Assembly (NCBI GenBank): GCA_037074765.1
Contig: JBAMDO010000057.1
Span: forward strand, 124,001-188,000
Direction of reading: 5' to 3'
Origin: Mansonella perstans
Taxonomy: Eukaryota > Nematoda > Chromadorea > Rhabditida > Onchocercidae
Length of the DNA: 64,000 nucleotides
This document shows, in pieces, positions 1-17,055 of the stretch. Below the pieces are notes generated by a model, which saw only the letters and a list, made by a program, of their open reading frames with translations, made no database searches and was not told where the DNA came from. The position numbers and the translations under genes are program-made. Numbering within the stretch: position 1 is the stretch's first letter; each line of letters starts with the position of its first letter.

Positions 1-11
1 CTAAGCTGAAA

Positions 12-1905
12 TCAGACATATCGAGAGGGTAAAACCAATGTTCCATCATAATTGCCAGCTGGAAGTTTCTTTCGGTCAACATCATCAAAGTATGGGTTCT
101 TCAACAGCTGTTTTGCTGAGACTCGCTGTGCCGGATCGTAAGTAAGCATATCCTATTAAGAACATATAATAAATGCTAAATTCGAAATAATTTTCATATA
201 AAGTAAATTATTAACGCTTGAAAACTTCGAGAATTCAAAATGTATTGAATTAATCCTTACGCGCAAAATCCTAATGCCTTCGGGATCCATGTAATCATCA
301 AGGATTTTGTGGAGTCCATCTTCCTTCCATTGCGGGAATGACATCTTGAAATCTGGAAGATGAGTAACTCCGTGCCAAATATCTTCGGTAGGAGTCGACA
401 TTATTCTGAAAGGAAAGAAAATAGAAAAGATAGCTAGAAAATATCAGCATAAATCGAAAACAAACCGGAAAATGCGGAAAATCTGATCAATTTCCGAATC
501 ACCCTGAAACAATGGTACTTTTGTGGCCATTTCAGCAGCAATACATCCAATGCTCCATATATCAACTCCCATTGAATAGCGAGTTGCGCCAAGAAGCACT
601 TCAGGAGCTCGATACCAGAGGGTGACAATCTGTTGAAGAAAATAATGTAATATACTGTGATCTGAAGAATATTTTCCGCGTAAACTTCGTGTCTACTGAA
701 AGTAAAAGCTAGAAATGAAGCAACTTACTTCATGAGTATAAGCTCTTATCGGAATACCGATAGCTCTTGCAAGACCGAAATCTGCAAGCTTAATGGCACC
801 ATTTTGGTCCACCAATAAATTCTGTGGTTTCAAATCACGATGAAGAACGCGCCTCTGATGGCAGAAACAAATAGCTTGCAATATTTGATATAAGTAAGAT
901 TTTTGCTGTAACAAATAAACTTTTAATAATCTATCATCAGTTAGACATGTGATAACCATCTTTATAAATACATTTTCCTTCCGCTTCATGATCACTTATG
1001 GAAGGGAAATTGCAAAAAATCCACTGACCACTTCTTTATTCATCAGCTCACTGTCAGGAACTGTATCGATATATTTCTTCAAATCCATAGAGAGATATTC
1101 AAAAATCAAGTATAACCGATTCTCTTCAAGTATGATTTGCTCAAGGCTGAAAACATGAAATTGGGATCTAGTATTATATATCTGGACAATAATGCACTAT
1201 CTTCTCTATAATTATTACATCCACAGTTGCCTGCAGAATATTTCGGTATTTAAACAAGTATTTCCATTTATAAATTCTGGCAAAATACATTTTTCCTGTC
1301 AAAATTTCCTACAAAGTGACCAAAGAATATATATCAATATAAAACTAACGCAACAATATTTGGATGTGTTAATTCTCGAAGCAATGAGATTTCTCGAATT
1401 GCTGTTGCTGGCACACCTTCATCTTCATTTTCCAAACGAATCTTCTTCATTGCAACCATCTTTCCTGATCGTTTATCGACACCTTTGTAAACAACTCCAT
1501 AGGTTCCTGATAAGATGAAAACTAATTAATGTCTTCACAAAAATGTTTTTTGTAAATTAGTTCAGAATCTAAATTAAGACGAATTACATACTACTAAAAT
1601 ACTACATCGCAAATGAACAGGAAACAGAAGAAACTGCATGATGCAACTGAAATAAAAACTCAAAAAATTAGAACACCAGGGAATATTAGCATGGCGGTTC
1701 AATCCACCAATATTCATAATAATGCCATAGATTTATTTGCCAACTAGTAAAATCGAGCAATTCCAAGATTATTCGAGTATTTTTGTCTGGCATGCGGCTA
1801 AACCACTATCAACTGGGATATGATAAGTAATTTCAGAAAAATACCTTCGCCAATTTTTTCAATTCGACTAAAACTGTGTAAAGCGCTAGTATCTTTTGAT
1901 TCCAT
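12..1905 (-). CDS. cdk-1: cyclin-dependent kinase 1 (CDK1/cdc2)
   Basis: Serine/threonine kinase that drives entry into mitosis when bound to cyclin A or B. Seven exons join in phase: complement(12..152, 261..405, 466..629, 729..905, 1029..1146, 1350..1506, 1845..1905), giving 320 residues, close to the family length. Seen directly: glycine loop GEGTYG at residues 19-24 with the inhibitory T/Y pair, VAMKK lysine near 41, catalytic [11 protein letters not shown] in [11 protein letters not shown], activation-loop threonine in AYTHEI, then WYRAPE. The cyclin-binding helix reads PATAIRE (residues 53-59) instead of PSTAIRE. The match to nematode CDK-1 ([24 protein letters not shown]-terminal KLPAGNY) is clear. 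The stop lies 11 bases from the left edge, so the 3' UTR is outside. No good trans-splice acceptor is seen at the start codon. Confidence is high; exon 3/4 junction adds one residue relative to relatives. Confidence 0.97.
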
Positions 1906-2290
1906 TCTTTGTATTGCAAGAAATGCCAATGGTTAATAATTTTTATTTCTGAAAACTGAACAAATTACTAAACATACAACTTAACCACTGATTTATTTTG
2001 AACAAGCAATGATGAAAAATAAATAATTGATTAATTGTCATAATATTATCATTCCTTTCAAGTTATCGTATTTTAAACATTCAATTATTTGCTAAGATTC
2101 TTGTGACCGTAATAGTTAATTCTTTCACAAAATCACAATAGTTAATAATGTTATCAAAATCTCACTTCACTTATGAATATATAAAGTTCAATTGGAGAAA
2201 TTTTAAAAAGTTTGACAAAAAAAAAATCCTTGGCAATATTTAATCTAAGTAAGTGCCTTTGAAATATATGCAAGTGATATTTAGGAATAG

Positions 2291-2366
<76 letters not shown>

Positions 2367-3514
2367 ACAAAACGAAAAGTTATATTTCTATCTATTCAAA
2401 AATTTGTGGAACTCAAACGAAATACATTTCAAAGGAAACTATAGAAAAATAAAGTTATGAGTGAAAAGAGTATTCGAAAATAAAATCCCTCCACATTTCT
2501 TTTAATGTATCATTAAGTCTACTAACTATATATTAAAAGAGTTGCATATGCCATTGTAGAGAGTTGTATTTTAAAATTTAAGTCATAAACCACCAAACCT
2601 ACTATTAATTATTGCAGTAATTGATAAATTTTGCATAAATTTGATCAAATAAGTTATTTGAATATCAAAAATTAGCATATGATAAAATTGGTGAAAAATC
2701 AAACTTATTAATTGCTTAAGCAAAACGAGCAAGAAATAAACCAACACTTATATCCTTATGAATTCTCAATATTTTGATAAAAGACAAAAATATGCTCAAA
2801 AAGAATATAAATAATCACTGGAGGACAGTTACGAAAGAATGAAATGTCAACTTTCGAATAGCCCTGACCCAAACAATGCTAACTCTCATCTTTAATCATC
2901 TCAAGGGCAAAGGTTAATCATAATTAATCCCCTCTAATCGATATTAGATAGATAGAACTTCCCCTCTTACCCCTTGTACACCGCCATAAGTCAAATCCTT
3001 AATCGATCAGCTCTTACCTCTCCACCAACACATTCCCGGGAGAACTACTCATTTAAATTTGATCATCAACTTGGCGCCTACCAGCGGAACCGTTATGAAA
3101 CAAGCAGTGTACCGCAAGCCATTTGTAACAATTGGTGCATCCATCAACTTCAGGTTAAGTAACCGCGGAATGATTAAATAAATCTCGAAGACTACTATGC
3201 TCTAAGAGTTTTGCTTCTGTGACTTTCTAGCAGAACCTCGATATTATGATATTTCAAATGAGCTGCATATCAGATTTATGGATAGCAGTTCATTATGTAG
3301 TTCAAATGTAGAGTCTGTGTAGTTGAAGTGTAATTTCAGTTTTAGAAATTTTAAGAAACCGGAAAATATATAGGTTAACATATCACATATCATTTACTTT
3401 TATACACATTAATACTACGGCTAATTATCAAAGGTTCATGATGAGAATCATTGCAAATGATGGTGGATGAAGGAAATGTACTGAAAACCACGGGAATATT
3501 GAAGGTGAATGTTT
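1906..3514. other. intergenic region upstream of cdk-1
   Basis: No gene supported. It holds a GT microsatellite (about 2290-2366) and, at about 2840-3160, a stretch that is less AT-rich and pyrimidine-rich, with one TTGGCGCC site at 3071-3078. A short frame across 2974-3162 has no recognisable protein features. Confidence 0.6.
2290..2366. repeat. (GT)n microsatellite
   Basis: Near-perfect TG/GT dinucleotide array of roughly 75 bases with a few interruptions (GC, TTT). It lies upstream of cdk-1 and encodes nothing; the open frame through it is a by-product. Confidence 0.97.
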
Positions 3515-5018
3515 TCATGCTTGGATCTTCTTCACAATAAGCGGTCCAACATTATCACCGGTTACTTGATTGTGCTTGTTATGGCTTCCATCACAATATG
3601 GCCACTGCAATAAAATGTCCATTAGAAATTATAAATAGCATCCTCCATACAATAATTATGAAGACTATGTATCTACATATAACATGAGCCAAAAGAGCCA
3701 AGAGATAATGATATTAAACAAATCAACAATTAATAAAATCAAAGTTTAATTAATATTGATAAATGTACAAGGATACTTTGTTGAAATACAAAAAAAAAAC
3801 TAGAACTTAAAAACTAGAAATAAAAACTAGAATATCCCAACCTTACCGTTTTTACTTCTAATCTTAAATATACTTCCGGTGAAATTAAGTTCTACAATTG
3901 TTCTATAAAAAACTTTTATTTCTGTAAAATTTAATATACAAAGTGCTAAATATAAACTATTTAGAACTCAAACTGCTTGATCATCTTTATGAAATTTATA
4001 AAATAGCCAGTAAATATGATTTCAATAAAATTTATAAAATAATCAGTAAATATGATTTTTATAAAATTTACAAAAAAAAAAAAGAATTTGTAAAATAGCC
4101 AGTAAATATGATTTTAATAAAATTTACAAAAAAAAGAATTTATAAAATAGCCAGTAAATATGATTTTGATTTTATAATATGATATGGCACGGTTAAAGAG
4201 TTTTTTTCATTTATGGAAATAATTTTTTTATCGCTAAAGAAGGAAGAAAGTTATGTGAGAGATGAAAATTACTAGTTAAATGATGGATCGAAGAATGAAT
4301 ATATCATGCCTCACATGCTCAATTTAAGTTATTCTGCTTCAAAACTAACTGTATTGCTTTTCCAGCATCGACAAAATACTTTCTGATTGCCAATATCATC
4401 TAAATCAATCGTATCCGCTACCTTGAAATAGTAAAACATGTAAAAAGCGCTTTTTAAAATGAATTTTTTTGTTAGTTTAGTATTTAAGTTACGATTACCA
4501 GTAAGACAGTGTGTCGATACTATATCTAGTAAATTACTATATTCGTAACATTTCCATATGATGAGTAATCTCACTTTGAATAAAAGCAACTAAAATCAAC
4601 CAAACAATATTACTTTAAACAATTAATTTAATACACCCATTAACTGAGCTACTGGCTGGTTGTAGATGTATTTGTAAAAATTTAATTTAAAGATTGTATG
4701 CAAGCATAAGAATTACTTTGTCGGTAGAAAGTTTGATTTTACTGTTAACGCGAACATTTTTTTTTGATATGTACACACCAAGGTAATACCCAAACAACGC
4801 TGATCCAATGAGTGCACCAATCCCAACTAACCAATTTTTTGTCGTGTTGCACTCTGTAACAAACAAAAATACCATTTACCTTTAGTAATATAAATATATA
4901 ACTGAAGTTACACGCCTTTTGATAGCATTGAAAGGCTTTAATCTTTTTAGCAGAAACTGTGAAAAATAAACTTACGAGTAAGTGGATTGTAACCCACAGA
5001 TTCGGAAATTCCGCTCAT
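3515..5018 (-). CDS. cisd-1: CDGSH iron-sulfur domain protein (CISD1/2, mitoNEET type)
   Basis: Small membrane protein that carries a redox-active 2Fe-2S cluster on the cytosolic face of mitochondria or ER. Exons complement(3515..3604, 4350..4421, 4717..4853, 4976..5018) join in phase to 113 residues, the usual size. Residues about 22-45 form a single membrane segment ([19 protein letters not shown]). The CDGSH motif is complete: C76-R-C78 then WPYC87DGSH91, the 3-Cys/1-His cluster ligands, split by intron 3. After it comes the expected N-V-G-P-L-I-V-K-K tail. The start is the ATG at 5018, five bases behind a TTTACAG acceptor-like site, so a trans-spliced leader is likely. Intron 3 (3605-4349) is long and contains short tandem repeats. 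CISD1 versus CISD2 cannot be settled from sequence alone. Confidence 0.95.
3995..4172. repeat. tandem repeat in CISD intron 3
   Basis: Four imperfect copies of a unit around AAAATAGCCAGTAAATATGATTT, beginning near 4000, 4038, 4094 and 4146, separated by runs of A. All lie inside the intron. Confidence 0.85.
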
Positions 5019-5670
5019 TATTTCTGTAAAGAATTATTAATCATAAAAAAGAAAGTTTTTAAAACTTTTGAGAAACATAATATCGATAATGCTAGCCGAA
5101 GTATGAAACTATCTCAAAATACAGAGGATGAAATTCATCGCGTAAAATCCATCTTTTTTACAAAAGGCTCCAAGGACTTCAAGACATTATGTATATATAG
5201 ACATTATATATCAAGGCTCCAAGGACTTCAAGACATTATTTATATGTATATATAATATCAATATATTCACAATTATTTGTGTATATATAATATTAAATTA
5301 TATTATATTAATAACAAAGTAAATAAAAATAACATTCATTATAGCGATGAAACAAGCAACAAAATATGAAATCAAAGTTTTTTTGGCAATCAATTCTATC
5401 GCTCACACATAATATTAATTTGTTCAACAAGCTCCATAGAAAAGGATAATTAAAATTGAGAAAACAGTAGCACAGAGATATGCACCAACAACACCACAAT
5501 CATAAATACTTATATCGCTAATGACCTTTTACAAAACATTGAATCTTGGCCTCCAAATTCCGAGAATTAATAATATATCAACAAAAGTGAAATATACCGC
5601 AAAACCCGTCTTGCGATAAAACCCAATATGATGACAAAACTCATCTTGAGCATAATAATTAAATATGTTA
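5019..5670. other. intergenic, METTL1 to CISD
   Basis: About 650 bases between the METTL1 stop and the CISD start on the same strand. Contains two copies of AAGGCTCCAAGGACTTCAAG (from about 5164 and 5212) separated by TA-rich sequence. No gene seen. Confidence 0.6.
5164..5240. repeat. direct repeat, 2 copies
   Basis: The segment beginning AAGGCTCCAAGGACTTCAAG and continuing ACATTAT occurs twice about 48 bases apart, with (TA)n between and after. Just upstream of the CISD start. Confidence 0.9.
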
Positions 5671-9375
<3,705 letters not shown>

Positions 9376-11997
9376 TCAAAAGTATTTCGCTAGGTCAAGA
9401 CTAACCTGAAGAGGCCAGCCACCACCAATAACACCGGCCTGTACTGAAACACCAGTTACAACAGCTAGTTCCGGATCAACACCATGATTTGGTGCCTTGC
9501 TAAAAGTAATCAAATATGAACACTAATGTTTCGGATTTAGAACCATTTATTCAAGATTAAGACAAAAAAAAATTAAGCATAATTCAATTTATACAGGTGT
9601 TAGATCAAACCATGCAATGCGCACTTTTCTTTCCATTGTTACCAAGAAGATAATTTACGATTAAATTCTTGTTTTTTATATATTAGTCATATTCGTTCAG
9701 TTTCCTAAAATAAAATGCATTTTCAAAAATGGTGTTTACCCAAAGTAGCGGCCAACAACAGAACGCACACGCGGAATGCGAGTTGAACCACCAACCAGTA
9801 CAATTTCGTCGATATCAGATGCTTTTATTTCAGCGTCATTTAAAGCTGCTTCTATTGGTTCTGTGATACTTTCAAATAAATCTTCGTTCAAAGATTCGAA
9901 GTTGTCGCGTGTAAACTGAAAATGAAGGCAATATTCCTTAATTTCTTTTTTCTAGAGAAAACCTTCAAAAAAATTCTTAAATAACTTCGAAATCTTAATC
10001 AATAATAAAATCATTACCCTATAATGCATCTTTCCAACTGATCGTAAATTTAAATCAATATTAGTGACAGGTAATGCAGTGAGTTGGATTTTTGCAGCTT
10101 CAATTGCAAGACGCAATTTTTGAATATCTTCATTGTCAACGAGCACTTTGCCATAATTCTCTTCTATATGCTATAAATGAAAAAGACATTTGTGAACAAT
10201 ATATGTCAATTTTAATTATAAATCAGTACTAACTACAACATGAATAAATGCGCAATAAGCCATACGTTTCAGAGCTAAATCTTAGTTAACAAAAACACGT
10301 TATATATTTCCATCTTAACTATCAGAATGATGACTACAAAGACGAGGAAAAATATATAAAACAATTAACCTGCATCAAATAATTTTGAACTCGATCATTA
10401 AAATCTTGACCGCCAAGCCTATTGTTGCCAGCCATTGCTACAGTCATAAAAATGCCTCCTTGCAACCACAATACCGAGACATCTAATGTACCCCCACCTA
10501 AATAAACTATTTATGAAAGGTTATTAAAGAAACAGTAAGAAAAACAATGAATCAAATATATGCGAAGAAAACGAATCAAATGCATACGGAGAAAAAGACA
10601 TATGCAATGCGCATCTCAAAAAAATGTAAAGAAAATAAATATTTAAAGGATAGTTGAAGTATAGCTGGGCAATATTTCTGGATTTTACAAGAACAATAAA
10701 AAAAAAAACTGACCCAGATCAACTACAACGATATACTGAACATCCTTTTTGTTATGTAAGCCATAAGCGAGAGCAGCTGCAGTTGGTTCACTAATTATAC
10801 GCAAACTTTCCATTCCTACAAATTAAGTGTGATTAGCAAAAAAAAAACTTCTACAAAGAATAAAATCTTTGCTTCATGCAAATAGATTTCGAAGAAATTA
10901 ACATATCCCAAATAATGCAGTGCTCTATGATATTTTTTCTGATAACAAACCGGTTTTTCCAACGGCTAGAGAAGTAGCATTCCGCTGCTCATCATCAAAT
11001 TCAGCTGGAACAGAAATTACTGCCCGACCAATTTCTGTCTCATATTTCTTCTCGGCTGCTTTTCGAAGATAGTTTATTATTATGGCACCAACTTCTTCTG
11101 GACTTATTTTTCTGAAAATAAATAAAGAGTCTGAAATCGCAAAAAGTTCTGCAAAATATAAACAATTTCTTCCAAATAATGTCTCACTTTATATCACAAA
11201 GCAATTTTGCCAATGTCAACTTACTTGATAACATTATTTTCCAGTGGTATGACAAAGAGTGCTCGTCCTTCTACGTCTAACTCAATTTTAAATGGATATC
11301 GTTTTCTATCAATCTGTAAAACTTGGAAAATCAGAAATTCAATTCAAAAATTTTCATATTTAAAAATAACTGAAACGCAATTCACAAGAATTTAAATGTC
11401 TCCTCAAACAGATTTCTTAAATTACAATCAGAACTAATTCTTTCGCTTGCATTTTTGTTCGCATTACTTCCTATGCTGTCATGAAAGGTACAGCACAGTA
11501 TAATAAAACATTAAATGCGCTTTGAAACTGATCGCAAGTAGAAATTCATATTAGCATTAAAAAGAGGATATAAATTTGATACCTGAAATTGTGGGTCGTC
11601 TTCAGAAAATTTTCTACCGATGAAACGTTTGGCGTCATATATTGTTCGTAAAGGATTGTACTCTTGCTGTTCAACGGCTTTTGAACCCACTAGTACAGTG
11701 CCATTTGGTCTATGATTTAAAAAAAAGGATTAGGAAATTTTATTAGTAGTTCGAAGAGGAGAAAAAATAAATGCTCATGATAACTTACAAAAATGCAACA
11801 ACACTTGGAATACTTTGTTTGCCCGTTTCATCAGTAATTATATCCGTCGCCCCAGTGACAGCCTGATATACGCCAATTGAAGAAAATGTTGTGCCCAAAT
11901 CGATCGCAACAATTCTTGGTGGTGGAGGAGGTAATCCATATTTTCGAGCCAAATAACCAGCCAAAAGCAATGACAATAAAGATGTTCCTGAATTCAT
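9376..11997 (-). CDS. HSPA13: HSP70-like microsomal ATPase HSPA13 (STCH)
   Basis: HSP70-family protein with only the ATPase domain, membrane-associated in the ER. Exons complement(9376..9499, 9740..9915, 10018..10170, 10370..10497, 10714..10815, 10951..11111, 11225..11313, 11583..11709, 11789..11997) join in phase to 422 residues. The N-terminus has a hydrophobic leader ([15 protein letters not shown]) as in vertebrate STCH, then the phosphate-1 loop [13 protein letters not shown] at about 32-44, [32 protein letters not shown] equivalent [13 protein letters not shown], phosphate-2 [24 protein letters not shown], adenosine motif [13 protein letters not shown], and the end WPLQVS. No substrate-binding domain follows; the stop comes eleven codons after the WPLQ, as expected for this subfamily. 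The start at 11997 lies six bases behind a TTCATAG acceptor-like site. It diverges from the phosphatase gene 1.3 kb away. Confidence 0.96.
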
Positions 11998-13315
11998 GAA
12001 ATTCTATGAATTACAAAATTAACAAATTACAAGATTAAACCTACTTTGTTTTACTTTATTTTACAAATTTTAAATGCATTTCAATTCCAGGAAATAAAAG
12101 TACAATGTGACTGATAAAAGGCAAAGATTTATCAGATTAAAATGATTCATAATCAATTGATATCAGTTTGAAACAACAAATTCGTAAAGCGTCAAATGAA
12201 TAGAACAAGACGTATAATATAGAAAAGTAAAAAAAGTTATCATTAAGTAAATAGTAAGAAGTAATTTACCTAATAATGTTAATGAGAACGACATATGCAA
12301 TCGGCGGCTAAATCTTCAAAACGATAATTTCTTCGTTACAATACAGATAATACCATTGTCCTGTAATAGTCGTCTGATTATGCGTAACTTTAATTCGGAT
12401 ACGTACGCTACTACTAAACACGTGTTACGAGTAATTAAAATGAATTAATTTACGATAGAACAAATATCAGGATATTTGGAAAGCTGTGTTACTGAATAAA
12501 AACTTCATACGGTAATTACGATAATTCCAAATTGCAGTTAAGCGTAACAACCTGGAAGTGGTAATATTACAACATTCAGCTGACCGCGAAATACCGTCTT
12601 CTTTGAAGTCCACATGAAAAAGAATCTATTTGAATTGGATTTGTAGAAAATGTTTTCATTTGATCAGGATTCTGATTCTGATTCTGTCCATCTGTGATTC
12701 TTCGCCAAGTCAAAATTTAATTGAGAAATTGAAAAACATTACAAACAGTAAAACAATCCATAAGCGAAGAATCATATTTCTCGTTTATAAATTTCTCACG
12801 TCTGAAAATATTTCAGAGTTGATTTCAGGTTTATAAAAAGAACATTGTAATGAAATAAATCATTTATATTGGTTACTTGTCATACTAAGTGGTTAAATTT
12901 TAACATTCTCTTAAAAACATTTTAACATTCTCTTAAAAGGTAAAAATTTAATATCATCGTTGCTTTTGTTCTAATTTATTTAATATACACGTACTCTGTT
13001 GTAAACTTCAATTTAATTTAGTTATTAGCAACTTAATCGTAACCATCTAAAATATATAGTTTTGTACTTTTTACTGTCAAATACCATGACCTTTTTATTT
13101 GTCCAAGTTCACGAAATAAATCAATTTAATTAAATTTTGGAAATTATAATATACATTTTTAAAAAAAATAAATTATAAGGCTAAAAATGGAAATAAAAAA
13201 TGCTAAATAAAAGGAATAATTACAATTAAAAAAGAAACAAATAAATTTTTAAATTTTTGCAACTTTTAAATGCAAGCAATAAAGCGACACAGAATTTCAG
13301 TACTTACTGAATCTA
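11998..13315. other. divergent intergenic region HSPA13 / phosphatase
   Basis: AT-rich spacer between two outward-facing genes, so it should contain both promoters. No repeat or gene is convincing; the short plus-strand frame at 12630-12836 shows no protein features. Confidence 0.55.
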
Positions 13316-16300
13316 ATGACCCGAACTTCGGTAACTCAATTTACTTTACCATGTCCACCATTGCAACAAGAGGAAGTTGATCAGCTTATTCATGCAATGT
13401 TGAATGATTCTGGTGGAGAACGTCTCCTCTGTGAATTAATAACTTTGGAAAAACTTTTTTTTGTAAGAATGATTGATCCTAAAACAATAATCAATAACCT
13501 ATCATAAAAAGGAAGGCATATAGTATCATTGAAGGAATTTGGCCTACGTTACAGATCTGTCACAAAACAGTTGATCTGTTAAGAGAATGTGATACATTGG
13601 AATATATTCATGATCCAGATGGTGTTGCTATATTCGGTGATCTACATGGCAGTTTATATGATTTATTTAAAGGATTAAGGGATGCTGGTTGGCCCACCGA
13701 GAGAACCTTAATTTTTCTCGGTTAGCTATATAAAGCTATGATGTGATAGTACTAAAATTCAAATGTAATAATATTAAAATTCAAATTCTAACGGAAAAAA
13801 AAAATGCGATAGTGTTAAAATTAAAAATAATTTTTTTGTGATAGTATTAAAATTTAAAAGTGATAGTATTAAAATTCAAATTCTCCAATTTAAAAGCAAT
13901 TTTTCGAATAATCAAATTTTATCATAGACATAAAGTGAATTGAAAAAAAAAATCAAAATTACGTTAAATCCTTCAATATAATTTTTCTAACATCAAAATA
14001 GCTACCAATAGGAGATTACATTGATCGCGGAAAACATCCTATCGAGTTGATATTATTACTTTTCCTATTGAAATTACGCTATCCGAAACGCGTGTATATG
14101 TTGCGTGGTAATCACGAGACAATGAGTCAGTGCTATGCAAATGAAGATGAGGAACGTGGACTGATTCGGAGTGTGCGTGTAATTTTTCTTTGCAACGTGA
14201 ACATGATGACTATGGTGATGTAGGCTCGTTTGGCCTGGTTTTTGACTTGCATCATTTAATGCATCTATCCACTGGACAATCGCGGTATACACTCATATCC
14301 TGACTGCAGGATGTGATTCAACACTTTATATTGTTTTTCGTATTTTTCTTCATATAAGCAGTTTAGATTAATAGTTTAAAAGAATTGTATTTATAGATTG
14401 AGCGTTGTTATCCATATGCTGATAAGAATTTGATACTGTTTAATATCAATTTTGTTTTCGATCACTTACCGCTTGCTGCCATATTATCAGGTCATCAAGA
14501 ACAATGCAACTTACTACATCAGCAAAATTTTATTGTTACACAATACTAGTGATTTCTACAGGCTGTAACTTGTCGAAAGTTTTTCAAACCTGATAAGGGA
14601 AGTGAAATCAAACAGTACAAAAGCTATTAATAGACTTTGAAACTGAAAACTTCATTGAAAATTTCTACACCGATACAAGATTCCTATTGGTACAAATGAA
14701 AAATTTGCTCCCATTATTAGTAATTATTTACAAATATTAAATAATAATATTTTCATCATGCAAACAATATTATCCTGAATGATTACAAGAAGATTTGGGA
14801 AATAGGTAAAGCAAACTGGAACAAAATTATTCTAGATCAAGTATTACTTTGTCATGGTGGTATCTCACAATTTATAAAGTCGAGAGAAGACATTGCTTCC
14901 ATACCACGTCCATTGACATGGCTTGCGCCAGAAACAAATGTCTTTCATATCAGTATTATGACAGATATTCTATGGGCTGATCCTAAGAAAACAACGTATG
15001 TTTTTGTTGAAGTCTCAAAAGCATCCAATAATTTTGCGATTCATGAATTTAGAATCGTGAGAATACTGGATGAGACGACATCTCTTATACGAGTAAAATT
15101 TTACAAACACGTAAAATGTTCAGCATAAGCTTGATAGACTTGGGACCACAATAGAATAGTGATAACAATTGTCCATACAAACTAATATTTAGATAATTTC
15201 AATGTTGGAATTCTACATTAGCATGCTAATAGCATGTTATTCAGTGATGGAAAAATATTTTCAAAAATTCAGATCAAAATATTCACCTTCCGATCGTGGT
15301 GCATCATATTTTTTCAATCGGAGGGCACTGAAAGAGAAACTACGGGAGCTAAATTGTCGAGCTCTTATACGTGGTCATGAAGCTAATACAGTAAGTTTAT
15401 GGAAACCACCTAGCACTTATAGTATTACGTAAGTTGCCGCTAACTATTCTAGAACAGTAATTTGAAGGGTAACTATTCGAGAGCAGTGATAGAAGTGAAT
15501 TCAAGGAACGTTCTTCATGAACTTATCATTAATCATTTACAGTTTCACAGTTTTTTTTTTTTTTTTTTTTTTTTTGTGATTTCTGTAAATAAATTCATAT
15601 TACTGCTATTGGCAATTAAAATAAGCAATGGCAAACCTGCCAAATGGCAAATTTAATTTCCTTGCTGAATAGTTGTGGATCGAATACAGTATAGAAAGGA
15701 CACTAAAATTAAAATACAAAAATACAAATAAATTGGTAAGCACATAACGCTACTTATATACCATGGACCAAATATTTTTTCTTTGCTTACTATAGAGTGG
15801 TTTTGTGAAGGTATTCAATGGTCTTTGTTATACGGTTCATTCTTCACCCGCATTTGGCGACGAATATTATGTCGCAGCCATTTTACTACTCGATTTTGAT
15901 CACATCACAAAACTTCTGACAGGTCGTGTAGTGTATCATTCTACAAAAGGAAATTTGAATCATTTGAGAGAAGATTTGATTGCACACTTTGAAGAAGTCA
16001 GGTATGTAGTACCTATTTTCATCTTTTTAGTGTTATCTATTTTAAATATGCTTAGATACCAGAAAAATCGCTTTAAACACATCATTATGCTATGTTACCA
16101 CGCTGCATTCAATTACACGATATGCGCAGCATGTAAACATTTTCTAGCAAGTTATTCAACCATGTAGATCAAATGATCAGTTACTTCTAGGCACCTTTAT
16201 CCACTCGATCCAGTTCAGCAAACATCTCAATGTTGGTCATGTATTAAATTCATGGAAGGTGTACCAGCAGCGATTTTCAAGTGGCAACGATGTTTTTCGC

Positions 16301-17055
16301 ATTCTGATTACTTCATGACCATGCAGGTTTGTTATTCGATCTTTAAAAATCTCAGAGATTAGAGGTACCAACTGCAAAGGAATTTGCATTTTTTTTTTGG
16401 CAAATTGAAAAGATGAATAGAAGCTCGAGAATAAAGTATAAAGGGTTGTGACATATTTAGCAAATAAAATATGCTTGCTTCATCTGATACAATTGATGAA
16501 TTACTATTTTTCGTCACATATCATTTGTTAGAATGGAATTTGCAGGAATATCGGGTTGGTGAACACAATTTTCTCTTCGAAGAAGGTTTTTTTGATGAAA
16601 TGGATCATTTCATAAGTGAAAATAATTTGCCTGAACTGTATAAGACTGCTGCGCTTCAATTTCCCGAATTTCTCAATCTATTGATCAATGAAAATTGTAC
16701 GTTTGTAAAATAGTCAATCTACTGCAGTGTATGATTTAGATGTTTGACCAGCTGGTAATTAGATTAGATAATGAATCAATAGTCGTGAAATGATATATTT
16801 GAGTAGTCTGATATTAAGCTATTTCAGTGAAGTAGAATAGAACATATTGCTCAATCAATCACATTCATTGTTCCTAAAAAGATCTTTATAATGTTTTAGT
16901 GCTTAGTACTCCGATCTTGTTGAGTATTATATGAAATGCTTGTTGAAGATTTGTTGAGTGGAAATGCAGAACCGCAGGAAGTACCAGAATATGATTTCAA
17001 ATTCGTGTTACCTCCATCCGATAGAAGATGGCCATTTCTTGAAATTGATGATTAA
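13316..17055 (+). CDS. divergent PPP-family (PP1-like) protein phosphatase
   Basis: Metal-dependent Ser/Thr phosphatase of the PPP superfamily. Ten exons join in phase: 13316..13462, 13516..13720, 14012..14178, 14397..14490, 14806..14995, 15273..15390, 15796..16001, 16191..16326, 16546..16696, 16925..17055, giving 514 residues against about 330 for PP1. Catalytic motifs are intact: GDLHG (90-94), GDYIDRG (118-124), LRGNHE (148-153), LLCHGG (218-223), SPSDRGASY and IRGHE (300-304). The six metal ligands D91, H93, D119, N151, H221 and H303 are therefore all present. The PP1 SAPNYC loop is replaced by SSPAFGDEY, and roughly 150 extra C-terminal residues of unknown role follow. The last exon uses a GAG acceptor, which is unusual, but restores a plausible coding tail. 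The start lies 15 bases behind an AATTTCAG acceptor-like site. Orthology to a named phosphatase is not claimed. Confidence 0.88.
13735..13890. repeat. imperfect tandem repeat in phosphatase intron 2
   Basis: About five degenerate copies of GTGATAGTATTAAAATTCAAA, with runs of A or T between them, immediately after the exon 2 donor. Confidence 0.8.
15551..15576. repeat. poly-T run in phosphatase intron 6
   Basis: A run of more than twenty consecutive T within the intron between 15390 and 15796. Confidence 0.95.

Noticed and set aside
2253..2444. Open frame with repeated Cys-Val
   Set aside because: It is the translation of the GT microsatellite and has no splice or domain support.
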